Source: Bacillus sp. sid0103 (lineage in GTDB: Bacteria; Bacillota; Bacilli; Bacillales_B; DSM-18226). From it: a stretch of 64,000 bases of DNA. Positions 17,581 through 26,363 of the stretch are shown here, piece after piece. The stretch's first letter is position 1. The number at the start of each line of letters is the position of its first letter. A model generated the notes under the pieces. It searched no databases. It saw only the letters and a list, made by a program, of their open reading frames with translations, and was not told the origin of the DNA. The stretch is from positions 1 to 64,000 of the forward strand of contig NZ_JAHUWN010000031.1 of NCBI RefSeq assembly GCF_019219025.1, in the 5' to 3' direction. The position numbers and the translations under genes were made by a program.

Positions 17581-17595
17581 TTTCGGTGGTTTTCT
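17566..17595. terminator. Bidirectional terminator containing both stop codons
   Basis: GAAAACCACCG and CGGTGGTTTTC form an 11-bp perfect stem with an 8-nt ATTAATTT loop. The loop holds the TAA of the dedA gene and the TAA of the opposing 113-aa gene, whose ends overlap by 4 bp (17577-17580). Both outputs run into T-rich sequence. Confidence 0.8.
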
Positions 17596-17918
17596 TGTGT
17601 TGAAAATTTTCTTTGCGCCCATGTGTCGAGCTTTTTCACATGTTTTTTCCCAATCGTTAAACCATATAAAATCAGTAAAACAATAATTAATGTAAACGAG
17701 TCGACTTTCTTTGTCGCGATAAAGTTAACAATGCCCATCAATACCTGAGGAATAACCCCTGTTAACAATAAGAGAACCGTGGCTATTTTAAACCAGAAGC
17801 TCGATTTCATTCCATATCTGGCATACAGCAAAAAGAATGTGGACGACCAGGCTAATACTTCTAAACTCACTAAGATGGCCCACTTATTTTCAACCAAAAA
17901 ATCCAATGTCCGTCCCAC
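17577..17918 (-). CDS. Small membrane protein downstream of kimA
   Basis: 113 residues with three hydrophobic segments (ILVSLEVLAWSSTFFLLYA, FKIATVLLLLTGVIPQVLMG, SFTLIIVLLILYGLTIG) and a charged C-terminus. I do not recognise a named family. It starts 3 bp after the kimA-like gene and must be co-transcribed with it, which suggests a role linked to potassium import or membrane physiology; that is an inference from context only. It ends in the shared bidirectional terminator. Confidence 0.75.
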   Translation of the reverse strand: MGRTLDFLVENKWAILVSLEVLAWSSTFFLLYARYGMKSSFWFKIATVLLLLTGVIPQVLMGIVNFIATKKVDSFTLIIVLLILYGLTIGKKHVKKLDTWAQRKFSTQENHRN

Positions 17919-17921
17919 CTT

Positions 17922-19748
17922 TTACTTTTTAAAATGAAATGGCAGTGTTGACACAATAACCTTCTTTTTAAAAATAAGATAGGTACGAATTAATAAACTC
18001 GATTGGTTGTGCAAGATATTATGCCAGCTTTTCTTGGTAATAAATTGAGGAATCAATACTGTAACCCGATAATTGTTTTCGCTTGCTTTGTGCTCAACCG
18101 TATCAATAAATTTCGATAAAGGAATTAGAACACTTCGATAATGTGATTGTAAGGTAACGAGTCTCACATCCGGCTGCCATTGCTGCCATTTTTCCTCGAA
18201 CCGTTTTTCATCCTCACGATCAAACGACACATAAACGGCAAAGATTTGATCCGTTAATGATTTTGCATAATTAATCGAATTCTCAACAACCTTCGTAATC
18301 CCTGCAACCGGTACAATAATCACATTCCCCTCAATTGGAAGGGCAGGATTGTCTGGATGAATCCTTAATTGCTCACCTACTGCTTCATAATGATAATTAA
18401 TTCGTTTGAAGGCAAACACGATTAACGGTAAAAAGATGAACACAAACCATACTTGGCTAAATTTTGTTAAGAAGAAAATGATTAATACGGCTAAGGTGAT
18501 AAGTGCACCGACTAAATTGGCACTTAGTTTTGCGACCCAACCAGCCGGTTTTTCCCGTAACCACTTGATAATCATCCCTGATTGTGACAAGGTGAACGGA
18601 ATAAAAACACCAACCGCATAAAGCGGAATTAAGTACTCCGTTTTCCCTCGGGAAACAATGATTAATATAATCGAAGCAACTCCTAAGGAAACAATCCCAT
18701 TGGAATAACCCAGTCTGTCTCCCCTAATCGTAAACATCCTTGGCATATACTTATCCTTGGCAAGCGCGTAGGCCAATAAAGGAAATGCGGAATATCCAGT
18801 ATTAGCAGCCAACACTAAGATGAGGGCTGTCGTTCCTTGGACAAAAAAGTAAAGATAATTGCGTCCAAAGGTTTCTTTGGCAATTTGAGAGACAACCGTT
18901 TCGTCATGCTTAGGCGAAATCCCGTAATAATAGGCTAGGAAAGTAATTCCCGTAAATAATAAGGCTAGCAGCGTTCCCATTAAAATTAATGTCTTGGCAG
19001 CATTTTTAGGTGCTGGATCTTTAAAGCTTGGAATCGCATTCGAAATCGCTTCAACCCCGGTTAACGCCGAGCATCCCGACGCAAAAGCGCGAAGCAGTAA
19101 GAAAAGCGTAATCCCTTGAACCGGCGTCCCAATTGCTGCATGCTGGACGATTGGGGAAACATTACCGGTCATAATTTTAAAGAGGCCGACACCAATGAGG
19201 ATGAACAGAGCTATTACAAACAAATAAACCGGATAGGCTAGGATAGACGCTGATTCCGTTAACCCGCGCAGATTAAGAATGGTGATAAAGATAACTAGGA
19301 CACAGGCAATCCCAACGGTATGCGCGTGCAGTGTTGGAAAAGCTGATGTAATTGCATCAGTACCAGCGGTAACACTTACCGCCACAGTCAATATGTAATC
19401 CACTAATAGAGAGCCTCCGGCAATTAATCCCGCTTTCTCGCCGATGTTTTCTTTTGAAACAATATAGGCCCCACCGCCATGTGGGTAGGAATAGATAATT
19501 TGTCGGTAGGATAAGATGAGAGCGGCTAATAGAAATAATACTCCCACTGCAATCGGAACAGAGTACCAGTAGGCAATGACACTAACTGTGGCTAACACAA
19601 TTAGAATCTGTTCCGTCCCATATGCCACAGATGATAAGGCATCGGAAGATAGAATCGCTAAAGCCTTTAGGATATTTAATTTTTGTTCGCCTAGTGCCGT
19701 TGATTTTAACGGCCGGCCGATTAAGAATCTCTTAAAAGAAGAGAGCAC
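17922..19748 (-). CDS. kimA: KimA-type potassium importer (APC superfamily)
   Basis: High similarity to B. subtilis KimA (YdaO), a proton-coupled high-affinity K+ importer inhibited by c-di-AMP. Shared stretches are KRFLIGRPL, ALAILSSDALSSVAYGTEQIL, SYPHGGGAY, AGGSLLVDYILTVAVSV and LNLRGLTESAS. About 12 helices occupy residues 30-460, followed by a roughly 150-residue cytoplasmic UspA-like domain. A GTG at 19748 has GGTGGG eight bases upstream (608 residues); GTG 19757 lies too close to it. B. subtilis kimA is preceded by a c-di-AMP riboswitch. I see none in the 230 bp upstream here. Confidence 0.92.
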   Translation of the reverse strand: MLSSFKRFLIGRPLKSTALGEQKLNILKALAILSSDALSSVAYGTEQILIVLATVSVIAYWYSVPIAVGVLFLLAALILSYRQIIYSYPHGGGAYIVSKENIGEKAGLIAGGSLLVDYILTVAVSVTAGTDAITSAFPTLHAHTVGIACVLVIFITILNLRGLTESASILAYPVYLFVIALFILIGVGLFKIMTGNVSPIVQHAAIGTPVQGITLFLLLRAFASGCSALTGVEAISNAIPSFKDPAPKNAAKTLILMGTLLALLFTGITFLAYYYGISPKHDETVVSQIAKETFGRNYLYFFVQGTTALILVLAANTGYSAFPLLAYALAKDKYMPRMFTIRGDRLGYSNGIVSLGVASIILIIVSRGKTEYLIPLYAVGVFIPFTLSQSGMIIKWLREKPAGWVAKLSANLVGALITLAVLIIFFLTKFSQVWFVFIFLPLIVFAFKRINYHYEAVGEQLRIHPDNPALPIEGNVIIVPVAGITKVVENSINYAKSLTDQIFAVYVSFDREDEKRFEEKWQQWQPDVRLVTLQSHYRSVLIPLSKFIDTVEHKASENNYRVTVLIPQFITKKSWHNILHNQSSLLIRTYLIFKKKVIVSTLPFHFKK

Positions 19749-19936
19749 TTGTTTCACCCACCAAATTTGAAGTAGAATTACCGATTGATTTTAACACAAT
19801 ACCCTTGGTTATATGAAGTGTTTTCTTTTTGAAACTACCAAATTTTTCATGCAACAGGCAATTAATAGCAGCTGTACTACTTAGTCTTATCCTAAATGGC
19901 ACGATTAATGAAGAAAATTATCCGCAAAAGGCCGAA

Positions 19937-19975
19937 AAAAACTGCCTGGCATGTTTCTAGCCAAGCAGTCTATTT
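19937..19975 (-). terminator. nupC terminator
   Basis: ACTGC-TT-GGC...GCC-AG-GCAGT stem on the minus strand followed by seven T, just after the nupC stop codon. Confidence 0.8.
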
Positions 19976-19979
19976 GTTT

Positions 19980-21158
19980 TTAAAGCATCAATCCAGTAAT
20001 GGCCGCTGTTAATAAACTCACAAGTGAAGCGCCAAACAGCAGTTTAAGCCCAAACTTGGCCACCTGGTTCCCTTTCTTTTCGTTCAGTCCTTTGACCGCT
20101 CCGGTAATAATTCCGATCGAGGAAAAGTTGGCAAAGGAAACAAGGAATACCGAAACGATCCCAATCGTTCTTGTTGAAAGCGAATCTGTGATTTTTGCTA
20201 AATCCATCATCGCTACAAATTCATTGGATAATAATTTTGTCGCCATAATGGTGCCGGCCTTCACCACATCCGACGCCGGCACACCGACAATAAAGGCAAA
20301 CGGCGCAAACACATACCCTAGAGCCACTTGGAAGCTAATACCGAATATCGCTGCAAACACATGATTGATTAGACTAATCAGGGCCACAAACCCAATCAGC
20401 ATCGCCCCAACGATGATCGCTACTTTGAATCCATCTAAAATATACTCTCCAAGCATTTCAAAAAAGGTTTGTTTTTCTTCTTGAATATCAATAATATCTT
20501 CTTTCTCCGTAACCTCATAAGGATTAATGATATTCGCAATGATAAAACCGCCAAATAGGTTTAATACAAGGGCAGTAACCACATATTTTGGCTCAATCAT
20601 TGTCATGTAGGCCCCTAAGATTGAGGCTGAGACTGTAGACATCGCAGAGGTACACAATGTATAGAGACGATGTTCAGGTAAATAGGCAAGCTGTTTTTTC
20701 ACCGAAATAAATACTTCCGATTGACCAAAGACAGCTGATGCTACGGCATTATAGGACTCTAATTTACCGAGACCATTGATTTTACTTAACAGCAAACCGA
20801 GGAAGCGGATGATGATTGGAAGAACTTTAATATGCTGCGCAATCCCAATGAGCACAGAAATGAACACAATTGGCATCAAAACGTTTAGGAAAAACGGTCC
20901 TTCCCCTTTGTTAGCGATTCCACCAAACACAAAGTTAATCCCGTCAGCACTATACTTCAAAATATACTCAAACAAGCTTGATATGCCTTTAATCAATATA
21001 AGGCCTACTTCTGTATTTAATAGTAAAAATGCTAAGACCAGCTGCAAAACAAGCATGGTGATAATGGGCTTGATTTTAATTCCCTTTTTATTAGAGCTGG
21101 CAATAAACGCTAGTAAAAAAATAACGACCAATGCTACTAGAAATAATATGTATTTCAA
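19980..21158 (-). CDS. nupC: Nucleoside transporter NupC (CNT family)
   Basis: A concentrative, cation-coupled nucleoside permease. The 392 residues match NupC length (393 in B. subtilis). It has the CNT core GLLLSKINGLGKLESYNAVASAVFGQSE with the substrate-binding GQSE, and the C-terminal ANFSSIGIITGAVKGLNE motif. It starts with TTG at 21158, seven bases after GGGAG. A strong sigma-A promoter with a cre-like box in its spacer lies about 95 bp upstream, which fits the known carbon-source control of nucleoside uptake. Confidence 0.95.
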   Translation of the reverse strand: MKYILFLVALVVIFLLAFIASSNKKGIKIKPIITMLVLQLVLAFLLLNTEVGLILIKGISSLFEYILKYSADGINFVFGGIANKGEGPFFLNVLMPIVFISVLIGIAQHIKVLPIIIRFLGLLLSKINGLGKLESYNAVASAVFGQSEVFISVKKQLAYLPEHRLYTLCTSAMSTVSASILGAYMTMIEPKYVVTALVLNLFGGFIIANIINPYEVTEKEDIIDIQEEKQTFFEMLGEYILDGFKVAIIVGAMLIGFVALISLINHVFAAIFGISFQVALGYVFAPFAFIVGVPASDVVKAGTIMATKLLSNEFVAMMDLAKITDSLSTRTIGIVSVFLVSFANFSSIGIITGAVKGLNEKKGNQVAKFGLKLLFGASLVSLLTAAITGLML

Positions 21159-21253
21159 ATTAATTCTCTCCCTTATCTAGGTGTCCATTTTGGAGTGTAA
21201 GAAGTTGAAAATAGTAATACGACAAAAATCGACATTTTTCAAACACGTTGTTG

Positions 21254-21282
21254 ATTATAAAAGCGCTGTCATTTTGTGTCAA
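21254..21282 (-). promoter_or_regulatory. nupC promoter with cre-like box
   Basis: On the minus strand: TTGACA (21277-21282), a 17-bp spacer and TATAAT (21254-21259), a consensus sigma-A promoter. ATAAAAGCGCTGTCAT (21257-21272 on plus) differs at two core positions from the TGAAAGCGCTTTCA catabolite-response consensus and lies in the spacer and -10, where CcpA would block RNA polymerase. Confidence 0.75.
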
Positions 21283-21420
21283 TTCATATAGACAAAGTAA
21301 TACTATTCAGTTTTCCCCTACTTTTCTAATAACTATTAAAAATGATGGACGGTGTTCCAAAAAAAAAAGCACGGAGGTCTTATTTAGACTCCATGCTTTC
21401 ATGTATATATGACGCTATAA

Positions 21421-21885
21421 CTATTTTACGGTCGCTTTAATGACACGCTTCATTGCCAGCATCTGTCCCAAATGAATACTCTCATGGAAAATCGCAAAAT
21501 TTGCTAACTCACCAAAGGTCTCCTGACCAAGGAATGGCGTTTTCAGCCTCTCGGTAAAACTCTCCGCTGGTATTTCTTTTATCCGTGTCAATTGTTCTTG
21601 CAACTGCACGATTAATTCCTGCATAGGAGGAATATCTCCTTCCCAGGCAGCAGGACTCGTACCTGAGGCAAACAACTCCATGTAGCGGGCTGGCAGCTGG
21701 GTTGATTTTTTCGGAAAGCCAAACATCATTTGCTCGGCAACAGTTAGAACATGGCCCGCATGCCAATGGATGTTATTATTAAATCCTTCAGGCTGAACGC
21801 CGGCAATCCCCTCTTCTAGATCAGCCACAAAGTTAACAAATCTTCCCCTTGTAAGCTCAAAATGCTTGAATAATAATTCACTCAT
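21421..21885 (-). CDS. DinB-family protein
   Basis: A 154-residue four-helix-bundle protein of the DinB/YfiT superfamily, metal-dependent enzymes or thiol transferases of mostly unknown substrate. The likely metal histidines are in NIHWHAGHVLTVAEQ and FAIFHESIHLGQMLAMKR, at the expected positions (about 45 and 138). The start at 21885 follows GGGAGG; an earlier in-frame ATG at 21912 lacks one. It stands alone between argS and nupC, with no context for its job. Confidence 0.85.
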   Translation of the reverse strand: MSELLFKHFELTRGRFVNFVADLEEGIAGVQPEGFNNNIHWHAGHVLTVAEQMMFGFPKKSTQLPARYMELFASGTSPAAWEGDIPPMQELIVQLQEQLTRIKEIPAESFTERLKTPFLGQETFGELANFAIFHESIHLGQMLAMKRVIKATVK

Positions 21886-21949
21886 CTCTCTTTGCCTCCC
21901 TTTCGATTGCATATCTATAGTTTAATGGATTGGCACCGTTCATGGAAAC

Positions 21950-23644
21950 CTACATTTCGATAGGGGCTTCCAATCCTACTAAACGTAACCCTTCTTTTAA
22001 AACTTCTGTTACCGCATAGACGAGAGCTAATCGTGCCTGCTGTTCTGCACAGTCCTCGAGGATTTTCACCTCAGTGTAATATTTGTTGAACGCCTGTGCC
22101 AGGTCAATAATATATTTTGCCACTTGGGACGGGTCGAAGTTGAGACAGGCTCTCTTAATCGCAGGCGAGAATTCCATTAGGAGACTAGTTATCTTCCATT
22201 CTTTCTCCCATGAGTTGGTGTAGGTTGCAGCAGCTGACTCAATCTTACCAGCAGCTTTTCGTAAAATCGAACATGCCCGCGCATACGTGTATTGAACATA
22301 GGGACCGGTTTCCCCTTCGAAGCGAAGCATCTCTTCTAATGAAAATTCAATATCATTCATTCGATTGTTCTTTAAGTCATGGAAAATAACCGCCCCAACG
22401 CCAACTTGTTTGGCTACTTCATCTTTGTTTGAAAGAGTAGGATTCTTCTCTTCAATATTATGACGGGCCATCGCAATAGATTCATTTAAAACTTCCTCTA
22501 ATAAAACAACCTTTCCTTTTCTCGTTGACATTTTCTTGCCGTCTTTTAGCATCATCCCAAAGGGAATATGGTGCATTTGGTTCGACCAATCGCAGCCCAT
22601 CTTTGCTAACACTGCAATCAACTGTTTAAAATGCAGACTTTGTTCATGGCCAACCACATACAAGGATTGAACAAATTGGTATTCCTTCTGGCGATAAAGA
22701 GCGGCAGCTAAATCACGGGTCGCATAAAGGGTGGCTCCGTCAGACTTCTTAATGAGGCACGGCGGCAGTTGTTCTTCCGTTAGTTCAACCACCTGCGCCT
22801 GATCCGATTCCACAAGTAAGTGCTGTTCTTCAAGAAGTTGAACAACTTGATCCATTTTGTCATTATAAAAGGCCTCGCCTGCATAGGAATCAAATTGAAC
22901 GTTCATTAATTCATATATTCTTGAAAACTCTTTTAATGACTCATCACGAAACCATTTCCAAAGTTCTAATGCTTGCTCGTCCCCATCTTCCAACTTCTTA
23001 AACCAACTGCGTCCTTGATCTTCAAGGGCCGGATCCTTCTCCGCTTCTTCATGAAATTTTATATAAAGGGATAATAACTCCTTAATCGGGTTTTGTTTAA
23101 CCTTTTCAGCATCTCCCCAAAGTTGATAGGCCGTGATCAACTTCCCAAACTGCGTCCCCCAGTCACCAAGGTGGTTGATTTTAATCGGCTTATAGCCACA
23201 TTTCTCCACAATTAGTGCAAGGGAGTTGCCGATGACCGTCGAACGCAAATGCCCCATCGAGAAAGGTTTCGCAATATTTGGGGATGACATGTCAATCGTA
23301 ACTGCACCACCGTTTCCAAACGAGAGCGCACCGTAATTACCTTTTTGTGCGATGATCTCTCCCACGACATGTTCTGAAGCTGTCTTTTTGTTTAAAAAGA
23401 AATTTAGATACGCACCCACCACAGTTACTTTTTCAAATAGTGGAGAAGCAATCTGTTTACTTAATTCTTCCGCGATCACATTGGGTGATTTTCTTTTCAG
23501 CTTTGCTAACGTAAAGCAAGGGAAAGCTAAATCGCCATGTTCCAGGTGCTTAGGTTTTTCGATCATCAGTTCCAGGTCTGTCAGTGATATCTCTTCGTCA
23601 AGCAGTTCATGTAAAAGAGACGCCAGCTCTTGTTTAAAATTCAT
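21950..23644 (-). CDS. argS: Arginyl-tRNA synthetase
   Basis: Class I aminoacyl-tRNA synthetase that charges tRNA-Arg. In the 564-residue protein the N-terminal Add1 domain precedes SPNIAKPFSMGHLRST (the HIGH-type motif is MGHL) and GMMLKDGKKMSTRKGKVV (KMSKS equivalent). The C-terminal DALR anticodon domain ends in EGLRLVGLEAPIEM, where the final Met is conserved in ArgRS. It is preceded by an Arg-specific T-box leader (23672-23895), so expression should rise when tRNA-Arg is uncharged. Placement next to the sasp gene is ordinary. Confidence 0.97.
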   Translation of the reverse strand: MNFKQELASLLHELLDEEISLTDLELMIEKPKHLEHGDLAFPCFTLAKLKRKSPNVIAEELSKQIASPLFEKVTVVGAYLNFFLNKKTASEHVVGEIIAQKGNYGALSFGNGGAVTIDMSSPNIAKPFSMGHLRSTVIGNSLALIVEKCGYKPIKINHLGDWGTQFGKLITAYQLWGDAEKVKQNPIKELLSLYIKFHEEAEKDPALEDQGRSWFKKLEDGDEQALELWKWFRDESLKEFSRIYELMNVQFDSYAGEAFYNDKMDQVVQLLEEQHLLVESDQAQVVELTEEQLPPCLIKKSDGATLYATRDLAAALYRQKEYQFVQSLYVVGHEQSLHFKQLIAVLAKMGCDWSNQMHHIPFGMMLKDGKKMSTRKGKVVLLEEVLNESIAMARHNIEEKNPTLSNKDEVAKQVGVGAVIFHDLKNNRMNDIEFSLEEMLRFEGETGPYVQYTYARACSILRKAAGKIESAAATYTNSWEKEWKITSLLMEFSPAIKRACLNFDPSQVAKYIIDLAQAFNKYYTEVKILEDCAEQQARLALVYAVTEVLKEGLRLVGLEAPIEM

Positions 23645-23671
23645 CTTCTTCGACCTCCTATTTTTTTAAAA

Positions 23672-23895
23672 CGCAAAAAACTCCCGTCTCTACTAAAAGA
23701 GACGAGAGTTTATAATCCCGCGGTACCACTCTAATTGTTCAAATAATGAACCAGCTTTCCTTTGTAACGGAGAACCCCTCCGGCATACCCTACTGTTTGT
23801 TTCAGGCACGCATCTCAAAAGTGCGCTTCATTATCTAGTCTGTTTCAGGCTCTCACCACCCCTGAATCGCTGCACCATCTTAGATAGCTACTCTC
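23672..23895 (-). ncRNA. T-box leader of argS (Arg, CGC specifier)
   Basis: The minus strand carries the T-box core AGAGTGGTACCGCGGG (rc of 23716-23731), followed by a terminator formed by AACTCTCGTCTC and GAGACGGGAGTT with a T run. Upstream is Stem I with the AGCGATTCAGGG-GGTGAGAGCC distal features, and GAAGCGCAC, in which CGC (rc of 23823-23825) followed by A sits where the specifier is expected. CGC is an arginine codon, which agrees with the downstream argS. Confidence 0.92.
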
Positions 23896-24016
23896 TTTAT
23901 CATTGATTTTTTCCGAATTTATTACTTGTTATTATACTGGATTAAAATGGTTTTTTCCAGTGACTGCTGATTATTTTTTACAATCAGGTAATCCTACTAC
24001 TAAAGGAGGGATTTTA

Positions 24017-24274
24017 ATGGCGAGAAGAAGAAATAAAATCCTTGTCCCAGAGGCGCGAAATGGCTTGGATGCGTTGAAGGCAAAAGTAGCAAATACCGGG
24101 AACCCAGAAGATGCGAAATTTGAAGCAGCCGAAGAAGTCGGGGTTCCATTGAAAAAAGGGTATAATGGCCAACTCACCTCAGAGCAGGCAGGGAAAGTAG
24201 GCGGCCGACTCGGAGGCAGCATGGTCCGGGAACTAGTGAAAATGGCACAAGAAAACCTAGCGAAGAAAAAGTAA
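24017..24274 (+). CDS. Alpha/beta-type small acid-soluble spore protein
   Basis: 85 residues. SASPs coat spore DNA, protect it from UV, and are degraded at germination. The GPR protease site region KFEAAEEVGVPLKKGYNG and the DNA-binding GGRLGGSMVRELVKMAQ match the alpha/beta signature. The N-terminus is unusually basic and long (MARRRNKILVPEARNGLDALK), as in minor SASPs. ATG 24017 follows AAAGGAGGG. A sigma-G promoter is expected, but I cannot pick one with confidence. Confidence 0.92.
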   Translation: MARRRNKILVPEARNGLDALKAKVANTGNPEDAKFEAAEEVGVPLKKGYNGQLTSEQAGKVGGRLGGSMVRELVKMAQENLAKKK

Positions 24275-24339
24275 AGACTGGGGCCTAATTTTTTTAGGTC
24301 TCCTTATTATTTTTGGCTGGTTAAAGGTTATTGTTGATA

Positions 24340-24410
24340 TTTTAGCAATATTGATTGGACGCGGATACAGCGAGACTCCTGCGGGATAAGCCTGTCATGG
24401 GCGAGCACAC
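24340..24410. repeat. Dispersed element (CTCCTGCGGG family), partial copy
   Basis: ATTGATTGGACGCGGATACAG then CGAGACTCCTGCGGGATAAG then GGGCGAGCAC. These blocks match the family at 2685-2830 and 54455-54555. The right end seems missing. Confidence 0.55.
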
Positions 24411-24525
24411 TCAAAGGAGTAAATTTTAAAAAAAATCAACCTTTTTGATTAACAAAGTATATTTTTTAAAAAAAGTTTGACAATTTTGTGACAATTGATA
24501 GAATATTCTTACAGGGGAGTTGATG

Positions 24526-24801
24526 ATGATGCAGGAAAAACACTTAAAGAGTATTTTTACATTTAAGAGAACGGCTATCTTCGGAGGTAGTCTAGGTATC
24601 ATTCTTATTTTGTTAGGTCAATTTGCAAGCGGTTACAATACGACTTATTTCTTAACTGCACTAGGATTTGGAATACTCGCCGGTTCCGTGGTCAATTACC
24701 TTTTTGGAACATTCTTAAGTTTAATGGAAGAATTCACTGGCAATCGTAAAAAGGGTGCAGCTATTGCCACTGCTTCAAAAAATTATTATCTTCTAAAATA
24801 A
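24526..24801 (+). CDS. Small hypothetical membrane protein, about 91 aa
   Basis: Two hydrophobic segments (AIFGGSLGIILILLGQF and FLTALGFGILAGSVVNYLFGTFL) flanked by a basic N-terminus and a charged tail (EEFTGNRKKGAA). Not a family I recognise. AGGGGAG precedes a cluster TTG-ATG-ATG-ATG; ATG 24526 has the best spacing. It ends before a strong bidirectional terminator, and the next gene is on the opposite strand, so it is monocistronic. Confidence 0.65.
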   Translation: MMQEKHLKSIFTFKRTAIFGGSLGIILILLGQFASGYNTTYFLTALGFGILAGSVVNYLFGTFLSLMEEFTGNRKKGAAIATASKNYYLLK

Positions 24802-24854
24802 AAAAAGCGGATGGACCACTTTTCGGGTACGTCCGCAGGCAGATATAAATACTA

Positions 24855-24888
24855 AAAGACTTGTACAGATGCGTACAAGTCTTTTTTA
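24855..24888. terminator. Bidirectional terminator between the small membrane gene and tetR
   Basis: AAGACTTGTAC-AGATGC-GTACAAGTCTT, a perfect 11-bp stem flanked by A and T runs. It overlaps the end of the TetR gene by 3 bp. Confidence 0.85.
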
Positions 24889-25458
24889 TGTGGACAAACC
24901 CTTTACTAAAAACACTTTCATGATTTCCGCGATTTGTTCGGAGCTCATCGGCTGATGATTCTTCTCCCAGTCTGATACTAAGGCAATATACATTTTTAAA
25001 AGCAGAAAGCTGGTAATTTCAGTATCGGCCGCTGGGATTGCCCCTTTGGCGATGGCGGCATCCATTTTCTGTCTTAAATAAGCAATAATTTCATCCTCGA
25101 CGTGCTGCAGCATTTCCGAAACCGCTAAGGTCCCCATTTCCGTTTCCTCTTGGACCAGTTTAATCATCAGATGGTGCTGGGAACGAAACTCTAATAACCG
25201 ATAAAGAGCCCGATGCACGTTTTCGGTAAAAGGTAACTCTGGTTGGATGACTGAGTCTGCTTCCGCAATCATTTCCTTCACCATGGTTGAAATAATCTCT
25301 TCGAATAACTCTTCCTTATTTTTGAAAAAGGTGTAAATCGTCCCTTTGCCAACATTGGCCAGTTTTGCGACTTGGTCCATCGTTGTTGCTTTATAGCCAA
25401 ATAATGAAAAAGACTTGGTTGCTGCCTCTACTATCATTTTTCTCCGATCGGTTGCCAT
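24886..25458 (-). CDS. TetR-family transcriptional regulator
   Basis: A 190-residue repressor with an N-terminal TetR helix-turn-helix (KATTMDQVAKLANVGKGTIYTFFKNKEELFEE) and an all-helical ligand domain. The true start is ATG 25458, after GTGGAGGTCGTC; the frame runs further upstream only through the adjacent permease gene. It is 117 bp downstream of a three-gene ABC-2 exporter on the same strand, so it may be its regulator or simply the last gene of the operon. The effector cannot be inferred. Confidence 0.9.
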   Translation of the reverse strand: MATDRRKMIVEAATKSFSLFGYKATTMDQVAKLANVGKGTIYTFFKNKEELFEEIISTMVKEMIAEADSVIQPELPFTENVHRALYRLLEFRSQHHLMIKLVQEETEMGTLAVSEMLQHVEDEIIAYLRQKMDAAIAKGAIPAADTEITSFLLLKMYIALVSDWEKNHQPMSSEQIAEIMKVFLVKGLST

Positions 25459-25574
25459 GACGACCTCCACTGACCATTTTAGTTTTTTAGTCACTCTTTT
25501 TATAATATACCATATGTTACATTCCTGTTCAATTTCACCAATAACGAAATGCAGTTGCAAATCCGGGCTCCTGA

Positions 25575-26357
25575 TTAGGAACCCGTAGAGCGATAATGCT
25601 TTACCCCATATTGCCAAACTAGAAGACAAGGAAGAATAAACAAACTGCCCGCAATGGGGATGAGCATGTAATAGAACTCGGTCCCACTGTTCTTCCCTAT
25701 AATAAACAATAGTGGCAGGTAATTTACTGTTCCAAAAGGAATCACGAAGGTAAAAAAACGGGTCACCCATTTTTGATAAATATTTAATGGGTATTGCGCC
25801 ATTTCCCTTCCGCCATCAGTAAATATGTTGACCACCTCAAGACCTTCAATCGTCCAAAAACACAAGGTGGCGGCGAGGATGTAGATGCCTGTAAAAATAA
25901 ACACCCCGCTAACAATCATCAGCACCAAAGTGACAGCTTTTATCACCGACCATTCGATGTTGAGATTGGCCAGGGCCCAGGACAAAACAACCGCACTTTG
26001 AAGGAGACGGCCAAATCTTGTAAACTCGAACTTCGATCCGAGAACTTGGATAAACGTACTGCGGGGACGGACCAGTAATCGGTCAAATTCGCCAGTCCGA
26101 ACTAAACTGGAAAAGGCATCAAAACCACGGGCAAAGCATTCACTCAGCGCGAAGGCCATGTGAATAATCCCAAAGCAAAACGCCACTTCAAAGAATTTCC
26201 ATCCTCTAATTTGCCCAAACTGTTCGAACAAAAAGTAAAGACCCGCAAAGACCGTAAATGGAATAAAAAATTGCCCCAGCGATAATAACCAAAATGATGC
26301 CCGGTATTGCATTTGTGATTTAAAGTGAATCCATAAATATTTAACGTAGATTCCCAT
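25575..26357 (-). CDS. ABC-2 type permease, second subunit (COG3694-like)
   Basis: 260 residues with six predicted helices. It has the amphipathic N-terminal MGIYVKYLWIHFKSQMQYRASFWL and the SLVRTGEFDRLLVRPRS loop typical of the ABC-2 permeases that pair with COG4586 ATPases. It is the third gene of the exporter (ATPase, permease, permease), 6 bp after the preceding permease. The substrate is unknown; drug or lipid export is typical for the family. Confidence 0.85.
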   Translation of the reverse strand: MGIYVKYLWIHFKSQMQYRASFWLLSLGQFFIPFTVFAGLYFLFEQFGQIRGWKFFEVAFCFGIIHMAFALSECFARGFDAFSSLVRTGEFDRLLVRPRSTFIQVLGSKFEFTRFGRLLQSAVVLSWALANLNIEWSVIKAVTLVLMIVSGVFIFTGIYILAATLCFWTIEGLEVVNIFTDGGREMAQYPLNIYQKWVTRFFTFVIPFGTVNYLPLLFIIGKNSGTEFYYMLIPIAGSLFILPCLLVWQYGVKHYRSTGS

Positions 26358-26363
26358 CGTCGA

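Noticed and set aside
19749..19979. ydaO-type c-di-AMP riboswitch before the kimA-like gene
   Set aside because: I could not find the conserved blocks on the minus strand; the region also contains the nupC terminator.
25458..25770. A 294-residue version of the TetR protein with an N-terminal extension
   Set aside because: The extra residues read through the 3' end of the permease gene in another frame; a ribosome binding site marks ATG 25458.
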